Source: Dehalococcoidia bacterium
Lineage (GTDB): Bacteria; Chloroflexota; Dehalococcoidia; Dehalococcoidales; Fen-1064
Assembly: GCA_003153955.1 (NCBI GenBank)
Contig: PMCB01000045.1
Span: 21,339-42,510 of the forward strand
Direction: 5' to 3'
Length of the DNA: 21,172 nucleotides
A program made the translations under genes and the position numbers. Position 1 is the first letter of the stretch. Each line of letters opens with the position of its first letter. This document shows positions 7,114 through 14,046 of the stretch, piece by piece. The notes beneath the pieces are model-generated. The model was not told where the DNA came from. It was given only the letters and a program-made list of their open reading frames with translations, and made no database searches.

Positions 7114-8132
7114 GACATCCCTCCGCTTAAAATTAGTTGCCGGTTCTGGCAAAGCACAATTTCCGGTGTAATCGGACAGCCGCCAAAACAGATATCTTTA
7201 TGTCCGCAGTCCGGACAGGCATTCCTTAATTTATCCCTGAATTGATCAAATTCCGCGCTCTCCCAGACCTGCGCGATACTTGAATTCCGCAGGCTCACCG
7301 CGCATGTTTCTTTCCGGTCGAAGCTGCACGGCGTCATTTTCATGTCTGAGGAGATATAAGCCGAAAATCTTGCGCCTTCACATGAGTCATAACTTTGCGG
7401 GTCGATCCCTTTGTTATTATTCACCAGAGCCGGTACGCAGCAGCTATCATAACCCACCATTTTTGTGACTTCCGGTTTATCCATCAAGGAAAACAGCATC
7501 TCAATCCGCGGGTCTCCCGGTGGGATGACATTGGCATAATCCCCCTGCCCGACCGGTTTGAATAACAGAAAAATCATCCTGCCGACTCCGTCAGGTAATT
7601 TGCCTTCCTTTAATATTTCGATAGCTTCATCGATGGAATCATCGCCTAAAACATAATGCACGTTGACCGTCACTCCGGCGGCAACCAGCATTTCGATTGC
7701 TTTGTAAGTATAATCATTGCGGTACCAGCTCACTGCCGCCGCCCCACAATATTTGGCGATTATTTTTGCGTTTTCTCCGGTTAATCCGTAGCCTGAAGTA
7801 GTCATATTCGGGACAATGCCTTTACTCCGGGAATAGGCAAGGATTTCCTCGAAATTCTCGTGCATATCAGGATCGCCGCGGCCGCCCAGCGCAAACTGGT
7901 GGACTTTACCCTCGCACTGGTCTGCAATCGTTTTAAAATCAGCAAAACTCATATTCTGCCTGTCCAGACTCCCGCCGCTCTGGTAACATTGAATGCCAGC
8001 CAGCGTGCATTTCCCGGATAAACCATGCGCGCAATGCCCCATAATTCCCACATCCAACAGGTGTGGAAATGAAGCCATAAACGGGTCGATACCCGTATCC
8101 CTGCCATCTTTATCCAGGATGCCGCTGCGCAC
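7110..8132 (-). CDS. Radical SAM/SPASM protein with non-canonical cluster cysteines
   Basis: A 340-residue enzyme from the GTG at 8132. Its C-terminal half has the SPASM layout: C251, C269, then C306-x2-C309-x5-C315-x3-C319, then C328, expected to bind auxiliary 4Fe-4S clusters. The N-terminal half has the barrel signature ALGGRGDPDMHENFEEIL (81-98, GGE-like). In place of CxxxCxxC it carries C34, C42 and C49 (C-x7-C-x6-C). SPASM enzymes usually modify peptides or proteins. The gene overlaps the start of the FVTNSSSTSF gene by 4 bp. The GTG has no Shine-Dalgarno site. The frame is open upstream to 8246 without ATG, GTG or TTG, and reads protein-like (LLDEKYRFRTLFDSSNGNYV), so the N-terminus is uncertain. 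Confidence 0.88.
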   Translation of the reverse strand: MRSGILDKDGRDTGIDPFMASFPHLLDVGIMGHCAHGLSGKCTLAGIQCYQSGGSLDRQNMSFADFKTIADQCEGKVHQFALGGRGDPDMHENFEEILAYSRSKGIVPNMTTSGYGLTGENAKIIAKYCGAAAVSWYRNDYTYKAIEMLVAAGVTVNVHYVLGDDSIDEAIEILKEGKLPDGVGRMIFLLFKPVGQGDYANVIPPGDPRIEMLFSLMDKPEVTKMVGYDSCCVPALVNNNKGIDPQSYDSCEGARFSAYISSDMKMTPCSFDRKETCAVSLRNSSIAQVWESAEFDQFRDKLRNACPDCGHKDICFGGCPITPEIVLCQNRQLILSGGMS

Positions 8133-8181
8133 ATAATTGCCGTTGCTGCTATCGAACAGCGTCCTGAAACGATACTTTTCG

Positions 8182-9090
8182 TCAAGAAGGCTGTGTAGTT
8201 TTGGCGGGTTGGGCGGGTTGGACTTGTTGTTGATTTTTTCTCGCTCCTATGAAATACCAAGTGAGACCGGCAACGATTAAAACACCGCCGACGATATAAC
8301 CTGTCGGGTCTACGAAATTATTGGTAACACGCACGAAAGCAAAAATAATCGAGAGTATCATGCCTAAAGCGAATGAAGCTATAGCAATGAACAGAGTGGC
8401 AACCGTTAACTTACTGTTGTCTTTCTTGAAAAGGTGCATAATATCGCGCCAGCCGGCCCTTACCAGTTTGATAATCGGTTCAGTCAGCCCGCGTGAAAGT
8501 GCAAAAGATAAACCCAGAGCGGTCAGGAAAACCACCAGATATTTGTCGATGTGATTGTTTCTGCTGATTGCGTTCGCCAGCATCATGCCGGCGCCGGCAA
8601 AGCAAAGCATGATAATAAACGCATCCTTGCCTTTTTTGACAAAGGCTTTGATGGCGACCGTATAAGTTCTGGTCAACCGGCTGCCGCGGGCTTTAAGAGC
8701 TGCCCAAAAACCTACCTTTTTTATTTCTCTGATAAAAGGCACAATTTCCCGGCCGATAAATCCGGCGAAAAACGCTTTTCCCACCCATGTGTTCCAGCTG
8801 GCGGTAATAAAGATGGCAAATTTTATTATGGGGTTGTTCATGAGCGAGGAAATCATTGGAATTGACCCCAGCCAGATCCACAGCGCCGCCAGGGGAACCA
8901 GCCACATGTAATGTTGTTTAATCAGGTTTACAGCATTTTTCAGATTGTCCGTAATGATTTTCAACAAAACTTTGAAAAACGGTGTATCATCCTTTTCCTC
9001 TTCTGCAGTCAGAATACCGATCACCCCGCCTAATGCGTTCGGTGGCACTGGGAGTACCCGCATGCTTGAGCTGCCTGATTGCTGTTTCAT
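8182..9090 (-). CDS. Six-helix membrane protein of unknown function
   Basis: A 302-residue protein with a soluble N-terminus containing SGSSSM and a Pro/Gly-rich stretch (13-26). Predicted membrane segments lie near 61-80, 88-112, 157-174, 181-200, 229-253 and 263-281. The tail (286-302) is Gln/Pro/Thr-rich and is encoded by a tandem CAACCCGCC repeat. I recognise no family and no transport motif. The ATG at 9090 follows AAGGA at a 9-nt distance. It is the first gene of the operon with the radical SAM enzyme and the FVTNSSSTSF protein, so it may export, anchor or sense the product, which is inference. Losing one A from the A6 tract at 8234-8239 would join it in frame to the radical SAM gene. 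Confidence 0.8.
   Translation of the reverse strand: MKQQSGSSSMRVLPVPPNALGGVIGILTAEEEKDDTPFFKVLLKIITDNLKNAVNLIKQHYMWLVPLAALWIWLGSIPMISSLMNNPIIKFAIFITASWNTWVGKAFFAGFIGREIVPFIREIKKVGFWAALKARGSRLTRTYTVAIKAFVKKGKDAFIIMLCFAGAGMMLANAISRNNHIDKYLVVFLTALGLSFALSRGLTEPIIKLVRAGWRDIMHLFKKDNSKLTVATLFIAIASFALGMILSIIFAFVRVTNNFVDPTGYIVGGVLIVAGLTWYFIGARKNQQQVQPAQPAKTTQPS
8234..8239 (-). other. A6 homopolymer at the frame junction between membrane protein and radical SAM genes
   Basis: On the minus strand GAG is followed by six As and TC. In the membrane protein frame this reads AGA AAA AAT CAA. With five As it reads AGA AAA ATC AAC, which is the open radical SAM frame, uninterrupted to 7110. This may be an assembly error, transcriptional slippage or a genuine boundary with an unusual start. 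Confidence 0.6.
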
Positions 9091-9174
9091 TACATACCAT
9101 CCTTTATCAGAGAGTTATATTGTACGTATCCGGAATATATTACGAATGCAGAGCTAAATTTATGGCCTGATTTG

Positions 9175-9202
9175 TTTATCCATTTTAGAATATAATTGTC
9201 AA
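9175..9202 (-). promoter_or_regulatory. Promoter of the radical SAM operon
   Basis: On the minus strand a perfect TTGACA (9197-9202), a 16-nt spacer and GATAAA (9175-9180) lie about 85 bp upstream of the ATG at 9090. A second weaker pair (TTGACT, 17 nt, CAAAAT) lies just upstream. Confidence 0.55.
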
Positions 9203-9246
9203 TATTTTGCCATTTCAGGCTGACAAAGTCAATAGTTTTTTTACTA

Positions 9247-9266
9247 TTATGAAAATATTTTCATAA
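9247..9266. promoter_or_regulatory. Perfect 20-nt palindrome upstream of the radical SAM operon
   Basis: TTATGAAAATATTTTCATAA is its own reverse complement over all 20 positions. It lies about 45 bp upstream of the -35 box at 9197-9202, past the terminator of the neighbouring gene. An operator is possible, and it is also simply AT-rich. Confidence 0.4.
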
Positions 9267-9319
9267 ACAGAAAACGCAAACCCCGTGGAATCGATCTAAT
9301 TTCCCACAAGGTCTGCGTT
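9266..9319 (-). terminator. Terminator of the 241-residue anchored protein gene
   Basis: AACGCAGACC and GGTTTGCGTT arms (minus strand) pair over about 16 positions with a few mismatches and a loop around ATCGAT, then run into TTTTCTGTTT. It lies about 36 nt after the stop of the gene at 9355. Confidence 0.7.
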
Positions 9320-9354
9320 ATCCGGACTAAGCTTTTTTATAAAACGATATTAAT

Positions 9355-10080
9355 TTATTCTATAGGCGATACAGACGCGATGGCCGGCAGTGTCCCCTCA
9401 AAATGCACCTGGCCGTTAACGAAACTGGCATTTTTAATCGAGAGTCCCGGAATTTTATCTATCATATTCTGCACTAAAGAGATCAAACTCCCTTCATTGT
9501 CCTGAATAATCGAGGCCGGAACGGATAGGTTGCCGACTTTCATTTGCTGTACGTCCAAGTTAATCTGGCCGTTGACCACGGAACCGGTCCCTTTAATGTA
9601 AATCGCGGGATTTCCTTTGATAAATCTCACATATTTGTTGACAACGCTCATATCAGTGGCGGATATCCCCAGCGCTGTTTCGAAGGCCTGAATACGATCG
9701 GTGTGCAGCACGCCGGAAAATTCTGCGGTGCCGTCGGAATTGATCTTTAGTTGGCAGCCCAGCAGCGCATCGTCCCAACTATTGTTCATCCAGGCATTGA
9801 ATTCACCCTGAGTGAAAGTGGTGTTTACATTTTTTTGTCCGGAAAAGGAAATACTTTGAGAAGGCGGCAAATTGGGTGCCAGTGTGACAATTTTAGTGCC
9901 CGCTTTAACTTCTGCGCTGGTTAAATCCTGCGATGTGAAAGTAACTCCCAGGTTTTTCGGTTTATTGGCGCCGAAAAGACTGGATACACCCGGAACTATA
10001 CCGAGATAGCCTCCGACCGCCACCGCTACGACCAAAATGACCACGATAAAAATCAATAACCCCAGCAAGAATTTCTTCAT
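9355..10080 (-). CDS. N-terminally anchored extracytoplasmic protein, unknown function
   Basis: A 241-residue protein. Residues 1-26 (MKKFLLGLLIFIVVILVV start) form a signal anchor, followed by a beta-rich domain. Segments such as TFTQGEFNAWMNNSW, INSDGTAEFSG and LSIKNASFVNGQVHFEGTLP alternate strands and amphipathic helices. This loosely recalls the YpmS/DUF2140 or LmeA-like lipid-binding-type folds; I would not assign either. The ATG at 10080 follows GGGAGG by 7 nt. An in-frame TTG at 10095 overlaps the Shine-Dalgarno site and is rejected. A near-consensus promoter precedes it and a hairpin terminator follows, so it is probably monocistronic. It is divergent from the proline-rich protein gene. 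Confidence 0.8.
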   Translation of the reverse strand: MKKFLLGLLIFIVVILVVAVAVGGYLGIVPGVSSLFGANKPKNLGVTFTSQDLTSAEVKAGTKIVTLAPNLPPSQSISFSGQKNVNTTFTQGEFNAWMNNSWDDALLGCQLKINSDGTAEFSGVLHTDRIQAFETALGISATDMSVVNKYVRFIKGNPAIYIKGTGSVVNGQINLDVQQMKVGNLSVPASIIQDNEGSLISLVQNMIDKIPGLSIKNASFVNGQVHFEGTLPAIASVSPIE

Positions 10081-10110
10081 GTCTGAGCCTCCCAATATTT
10101 AATTAGCTAC

Positions 10111-10139
10111 AGTATAATAATTCCGCTTCAATGATGCAA
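10111..10139 (-). promoter_or_regulatory. Promoter of the 241-residue anchored protein gene
   Basis: On the minus strand TTGCAT (10134-10139), a 17-nt spacer and TATACT (10111-10116) lie about 30 bp upstream of the start codon. Confidence 0.75.
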
Positions 10140-10329
10140 GTTATTCTCAGGCTCAGAACCGAAAATATCGGATATTTGTTTTCATTGAACTATTGAAATA
10201 ATTAACCCGGTCCGGACCAAAATGTGTTGATAATTTACCGGGTTGAACTTTCCGTATCATGATTCCCGAAATCCGAAACTGAATTTTGTGCGACCTAAAT
10301 TGAGCTTCAGTAACTACCCGAAATTCCTA

Positions 10330-10358
10330 TTGTAATTACTCAGGCAGTTATCTATAAT
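10330..10358 (+). promoter_or_regulatory. Upstream promoter candidate for the proline-rich protein gene
   Basis: TTGTAA (10330-10335), a 17-nt spacer and TATAAT (10353-10358). If used, it would give a leader of about 190 nt. Confidence 0.5.
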
Positions 10359-10436
10359 ACCTATATGTGTGCAGGTTTCCTTTTTACAGTCCGGTAAGGT
10401 CTGATATCGAACAAATCATTACTTACTGTGTAATTC

Positions 10437-10465
10437 TTGACGCTGGCGTAACTTTCATATATAGT
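10437..10465 (+). promoter_or_regulatory. Proximal promoter of the proline-rich protein gene
   Basis: TTGACG (10437-10442), a 17-nt spacer and TATAGT (10460-10465) match the sigma70 consensus at 10 of 12 positions. The expected start near 10472 leaves a leader of about 84 nt that contains the 10514-10528 hairpin. Confidence 0.75.
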
Positions 10466-10555
10466 ACTCAGTAATCGGTTTAACCGTACACGCAGAGACA
10501 GAGTAAAAAACATCTTCCGCGCCGGAAGCTTGGAAAACATACAAGGAGATAACGT

Positions 10556-11272
10556 ATGGGAAATGGCAACCTGATTCTGGCCAAGAAAATGGCCCAATCC
10601 ATTATCAAAGACGGTATGATTCGTGATATGGACTTGTTTAACGATATCTCGGGTGTATTAAAACAGGCAAGCGACCAGGACCCTGAAGCAAAAGCTTTGC
10701 TGAACAGAATCAATCTTATCAAGATCAGCACACTGAGCCAGCCAAAGGCCAGTCCCCCGCCCCCGCCGCAATATACCGCACCCGTAGAGGAAAGAATCAG
10801 CCCACCGATTCAGCCGCCGGCGGCGCCTAAGATTACTCCGCCCGCACAGGAAAGAGTTTATCAGCCGGTACAACCGCCGGTTCAACCCAGGAATGTCCCT
10901 CCGGTTCAGCCTAAAAACACCCCGGTTCAACCAAAGGTCGTACCTCCGGTCCAACCAAAGAATCAGCCGGTTCAAAATAAAACCGCCGCTCCGGTTCAAC
11001 AGAAACCAGTTCAGCCTGTTCCGGCCAAAGTTAACCCTGTAAAACAGGAGAAACCAGTTCCGGCCAATAACGACACACCAAGTGAGAAAATTCCGGTTGG
11101 GCTTTGGCTGCTGGCGATAATCCTGGTACTGCCCGGCGGTATTATCGCGTCCATGATGGCCAGGAAAAAGAACCCGGCCAAGTCCGGCGCGCTGTTAATC
11201 GTCGGGATTTTGACATCGATACTGGCAGGCGTGTTGATATTTGTTTCGATGAAATACACGATTAAATTCTAG
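10556..11272 (+). CDS. Proline-rich protein with two C-terminal membrane helices
   Basis: A 238-residue protein in three parts. Residues 1-60 are a charged helical domain without a signal peptide. Residues 61-178 are a proline-rich linker with a run of five prolines and repeated PVQPK/PPVQPK units, separated by Asn, Val, Gln or Arg. Residues 181-201 and 211-231 are membrane helices joined by a short basic loop (ARKKNPAKS). The simplest topology is a cytoplasmic head on an extended Pro/Gln stalk with a hairpin anchor. No homologue is recognised. AAGGAG lies 6 nt before the ATG. It is monocistronic, with a promoter at 10437-10465 and a strong terminator after the gene. The repeats could vary in number between strains. 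Confidence 0.85.
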   Translation: MGNGNLILAKKMAQSIIKDGMIRDMDLFNDISGVLKQASDQDPEAKALLNRINLIKISTLSQPKASPPPPPQYTAPVEERISPPIQPPAAPKITPPAQERVYQPVQPPVQPRNVPPVQPKNTPVQPKVVPPVQPKNQPVQNKTAAPVQQKPVQPVPAKVNPVKQEKPVPANNDTPSEKIPVGLWLLAIILVLPGGIIASMMARKKNPAKSGALLIVGILTSILAGVLIFVSMKYTIKF

Positions 11273-11325
11273 ATGCGTCACCGGGCCGGATGAGAAGAAT
11301 ATCTCAGCCGTTATAATGGTATCTG

Positions 11326-11359
11326 AAAGGGAGTAAAGACAAGTTTTTACTCCCTTTTT
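11326..11359 (+). terminator. Terminator of the proline-rich protein gene
   Basis: AAAGGGAGTAAA (11326-11337) and TTTACTCCCTTT (11346-11357) form a perfect 12-bp stem with an 8-nt loop, followed by a T-rich tail. Confidence 0.9.
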
Positions 11360-11727
11360 ATTTCTTTGCTGATACTGTCACCAGCCTTCTGTTGCCAGCG
11401 GGAAAAACAGCTTGATGCTGTTCTTACCGCGCGATTTTACTCGTCAGGTTGCAGCAGGGTACAATGGAAGCAGGATAACCATTTACCGGTTTTACAGGAA
11501 TAAAGTTTGTCGCGCGGTAAAAATATTCAATAACACACATTCCCCGGGTTAAGTTATGTCATGCTCTCTTCCCAAATAAAAAACTTCCGTGTCTTTGAGA
11601 GCCTGTCCCTGTAGTGGGTTAAAATGCAATGCTTTTCCTGGTGCCAACAGATTAAGCTGATTTATATGGTTATTATGTAAAATACAAAAGTACAGTATTG
11701 TAATCAACTGACGAAGGCTGTAAATCT
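11360..11727. other. Intergenic region with a long-range inverted repeat
   Basis: About 370 bp with no supported gene. TTACCGCGCGA (11424-11434) is the exact reverse complement of TCGCGCGGTAA (11510-11520), 75 nt apart. A small hairpin AACAGC-TTGAT-GCTGTT (11406-11422) lies just before the left arm. I could not place a convincing promoter for the MFS gene here. Confidence 0.5.
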
Positions 11728-12978
11728 TTGAAAAAGCAAAAAATCACCGCCGCCGGCGGCGTGGCAAAATCCCGGCTCTACTACGGATATTACGTCCTGC
11801 TGGCCTGTTTCTTTATCATCATGCTCGTTTTCGGGGCACAAGCCAGCTTCGGGGTTTTCTTCAAGCCGATGCTGAACGAATTCCACTGGACGCGGGCTTC
11901 GACTTCGCTTCCTTTTTCGTTAAACCTGATCCTTTGCGGTGTTTTCGGCATCCTCGCCGGCAGGATCAGCGACCGGGTGGGACCCAGGCTGGTGGTCACG
12001 GTCGGCGGTGTCATTCTGGGTTCGGGGTATATCCTGATGTCGAGGATCACCAATTTGTGGGGACTTTACTTGTCCTACGGCATCATTGTCGCCCTGGGTT
12101 CAAGCGCGATGTATGTCCCGCTGGTATCAATGGTTACCCGGTGGTTTCCCCGGAAACGCGGGCTGATGGTCGGCATCGGTGTCTCCGGGATTGGATTCGG
12201 TATCGGCGTGGTGCCGACAATTGCCAGTCATTTAATGATAAGTTTTGACTGGCATAACTCATTGCTCATCGTGGGCGGGGCGAGTATGGTGCTTATTGCA
12301 GGATTGGCGCAGTTTTTAAGAGCCAAACCGGAAATGCAAATTGCGGCACCAAGCGGCGAAGAAAAACCGAACGCACCGGCGCAGGCGCCCTCCCCCGGGC
12401 TTACGTTCAACGAGGCGGTAAAAACCAGTCAATTCTGGATGATATTTTTCGCCTGGCTGCTTTACGGTTTTTTTTATCAGATCGGCGCGGTACATATTAT
12501 CCCGTATGCTACCGACCTTGGGATGTCGGCGCTGGCGGCCGCCGCCCTGCTGACGATTATCGGGCTAATCGGTATTATAGGCCGGGCCGGCCTGGGATTT
12601 ATCGGCGATAAACTGCACAACAATGTCACTTTAGCCATCGGTTTTATTTTGGTAGCGGTAGTCTTTTTTGCAATTACAATCAGCGGCACCGTGCAGATGC
12701 TGTATATTTATGCAGTTATGTACGGCCTTTTTTCCGGGGTAGGTTTACTGCTGGCGTCGATCAATGCCGAACACTTCGGGCTGCAGTCTTTAGGCGCGAT
12801 TACGGGCGCGATTATTTTCGGCAATAATATCGGCGGGGCGCTGGGACCCTTCCTGGCCGGATATATTTACGACACGAACGGCAATTACAGGCTGGCCTTT
12901 TTGCTCTGCGGGGTCGCTGGCATCGCGGCCGGCATCGTTATCTGGCTGGTAAAACCCGCCGCAAAACAAAGAAACTAA
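11728..12978 (+). CDS. MFS transporter, OFA/monocarboxylate-like
   Basis: A 416-residue protein with 12 predicted membrane helices and a central cytoplasmic loop (about 195-228). GRISDRVGPR (78-87) is the MFS motif A between helices 2 and 3, and RWFPRKRG follows helix 4. The opening YYGYYVLLACFF and the GVFFKPMLNEFHWTRA segment are typical of the oxalate:formate antiporter (OFA) and monocarboxylate-like branch, which exchanges small carboxylates. The substrate cannot be read from sequence. The start is a TTG at 11728, with GAAGG 10 nt upstream. No later in-frame ATG precedes helix 1, so TTG is the reasonable choice. It converges on the lipoprotein gene with only 23 bp between stops. Confidence 0.9.
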   Translation: MKKQKITAAGGVAKSRLYYGYYVLLACFFIIMLVFGAQASFGVFFKPMLNEFHWTRASTSLPFSLNLILCGVFGILAGRISDRVGPRLVVTVGGVILGSGYILMSRITNLWGLYLSYGIIVALGSSAMYVPLVSMVTRWFPRKRGLMVGIGVSGIGFGIGVVPTIASHLMISFDWHNSLLIVGGASMVLIAGLAQFLRAKPEMQIAAPSGEEKPNAPAQAPSPGLTFNEAVKTSQFWMIFFAWLLYGFFYQIGAVHIIPYATDLGMSALAAAALLTIIGLIGIIGRAGLGFIGDKLHNNVTLAIGFILVAVVFFAITISGTVQMLYIYAVMYGLFSGVGLLLASINAEHFGLQSLGAITGAIIFGNNIGGALGPFLAGYIYDTNGNYRLAFLLCGVAGIAAGIVIWLVKPAAKQRN

Positions 12979-13001
12979 TCTCTATTTATTCGGTTACGCG
13001 T

Positions 13002-13415
13002 TCACTGCGACGCTGCGCTATAGAGATATAATCTGATTCCTCCCGGGATATTCACATCTCCCGCATATTTGATTTTTGCCGTAATGATGTCATTAACCTT
13101 ATATTTGCTCATATCCTGGTCGGTAACCACGGTCACGGTGTTGCCCACGCTTGTTGCGACCGGATTAGGCAGCGTACCGACGTTACTAGTCGAGTCAATC
13201 ACTACATCCAGCAGCCATGGATAGCCGATTGTTTGCGCGCTGATACTGACGATTTTTACGGTATCGACGCTGTCGCTGTTGATGACCGCGCCGTTGCCCG
13301 GCGAAATTACAGTAGATGTGACGGTTGAGGTCGTAGTACTGCTCTTGCAAGCAGCAGTAGATAACATGACCGTTAAAACGATTAAAGCGGCCGCCGCTAA
13401 AAATACTTTTTTCAT
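13002..13415 (-). CDS. Small secreted lipoprotein, unknown function
   Basis: A 137-residue protein with a type II signal peptide. A Lys-Lys start and hydrophobic core (4-18) precede LSTAAC, making C23 the lipidated residue of the mature protein, although Thr at -3 is an imperfect lipobox. A Ser/Thr linker (25-37) leads to a beta-rich domain of about 95 residues (VKIVSISAQTIGYPWLLDVV, then VTVVTDQDMSKYKVNDIITA). No family is recognised. GTGAGG lies 5 nt before the ATG. It stands alone, convergent with the MFS gene. Confidence 0.82.
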   Translation of the reverse strand: MKKVFLAAAALIVLTVMLSTAACKSSTTTSTVTSTVISPGNGAVINSDSVDTVKIVSISAQTIGYPWLLDVVIDSTSNVGTLPNPVATSVGNTVTVVTDQDMSKYKVNDIITAKIKYAGDVNIPGGIRLYLYSAASQ

Positions 13416-13580
13416 AAATTCCTCACTTCATATTTTGTTTGATTTGTTTTACAGGCTACTAACCCCATTTTCCTAATGTATCATCTTAGACATAAAGGAA
13501 TCATAAAATTGAGTTCGCATCTGTTACATAAATGTGTCATTTCCCAGTGAATTTCCTCTAAATTCCGACCGCCGTACAAA

Positions 13581-13610
13581 TTGATTATTCGCATTCCGAA
13601 GTAATATAAT
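13581..13610 (+). promoter_or_regulatory. Promoter of the 112-residue membrane protein gene
   Basis: TTGATT (13581-13586), an 18-nt spacer and a perfect TATAAT (13605-13610). The predicted start near 13617 leaves a leader of about 22 nt. Confidence 0.65.
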
Positions 13611-13638
13611 CTGAATATTATGATACTCGGACCGGCGC

Positions 13639-13977
13639 ATGAAAAAACTCCGTAAAGGGATCAAAGAAATCATCGTGGGGCTGGTGGGGGGCCTGCTGTT
13701 CAGCGCTGTCTTAAATTTTTTCAAACAAAGCGGAGTGATTCCTCAAAACCTGGTGATATGGTTCACCGTCATCGGTCTGATAAGCTCAATTATCACGATA
13801 TATTCTTTTCAGACCGCCGGGATTATTTTCACCCTGGGTTGGATATTGGGCGCATGGCTATTGAAAAACTTTATGAGCAATACCGATTTTCTGGTCTATT
13901 TTTGGGCGCCGGTAGCGACCCTGGTTTTCCGGACTTATGTAGTTATCAGAAAAACGGTTTTTCATGCCAGGCGCTAA
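13639..13977 (+). CDS. Small four-helix membrane protein, unknown function
   Basis: A 112-residue protein with a basic start (MKKLRKGIKE) and hydrophobic segments near 10-27, 37-57, 59-78 and 82-97, ending in a basic tail. No family is recognised. No clear Shine-Dalgarno site precedes the ATG at 13639. A short out-of-frame ATG ORF of 11 codons (from 13620) overlaps the start and might affect translation. A good promoter lies just upstream. The next gene has its own consensus promoter beginning 9 nt after this stop, so the two are probably separate transcripts. Confidence 0.72.
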   Translation: MKKLRKGIKEIIVGLVGGLLFSAVLNFFKQSGVIPQNLVIWFTVIGLISSIITIYSFQTAGIIFTLGWILGAWLLKNFMSNTDFLVYFWAPVATLVFRTYVVIRKTVFHARR

Positions 13978-13985
13978 AGAGCCTT

Positions 13986-14014
13986 TTGACAGACTGTCCC
14001 CGCTCTATTATAAT
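13986..14014 (+). promoter_or_regulatory. Perfect consensus sigma70 promoter
   Basis: TTGACA (13986-13991), exactly 17 nt, then TATAAT (14009-14014): 12 of 12 consensus bases at optimal spacing. It drives the 82-residue gene at 14047, with an expected start near 14021. Confidence 0.9.
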
Positions 14015-14046
14015 TGGAGCAACACTAGTCCGATGGAGAATATCCC

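Larger units (their letters stand above)
10081..10555. other. Divergent intergenic region with promoters and small inverted repeats
   Basis: About 475 bp without a gene. Besides the promoters listed separately it contains AACCCGGT (10204-10211) facing ACCGGGTT (10237-10244), with the palindrome GGTCCGGACC (10209-10218) overlapping the left arm. A hairpin CTTCCG-CGC-CGGAAG (10514-10528) sits in the leader of the plus-strand gene, just before its ribosome binding site. Confidence 0.55.

Noticed and set aside
7949..8260. Minus-strand ORF of 103 residues across the membrane protein / radical SAM junction
   Set aside because: It is reached by a -1 slip on A-AAA-AAT but does not read into the radical SAM frame, and its sequence is unlike a folded protein.
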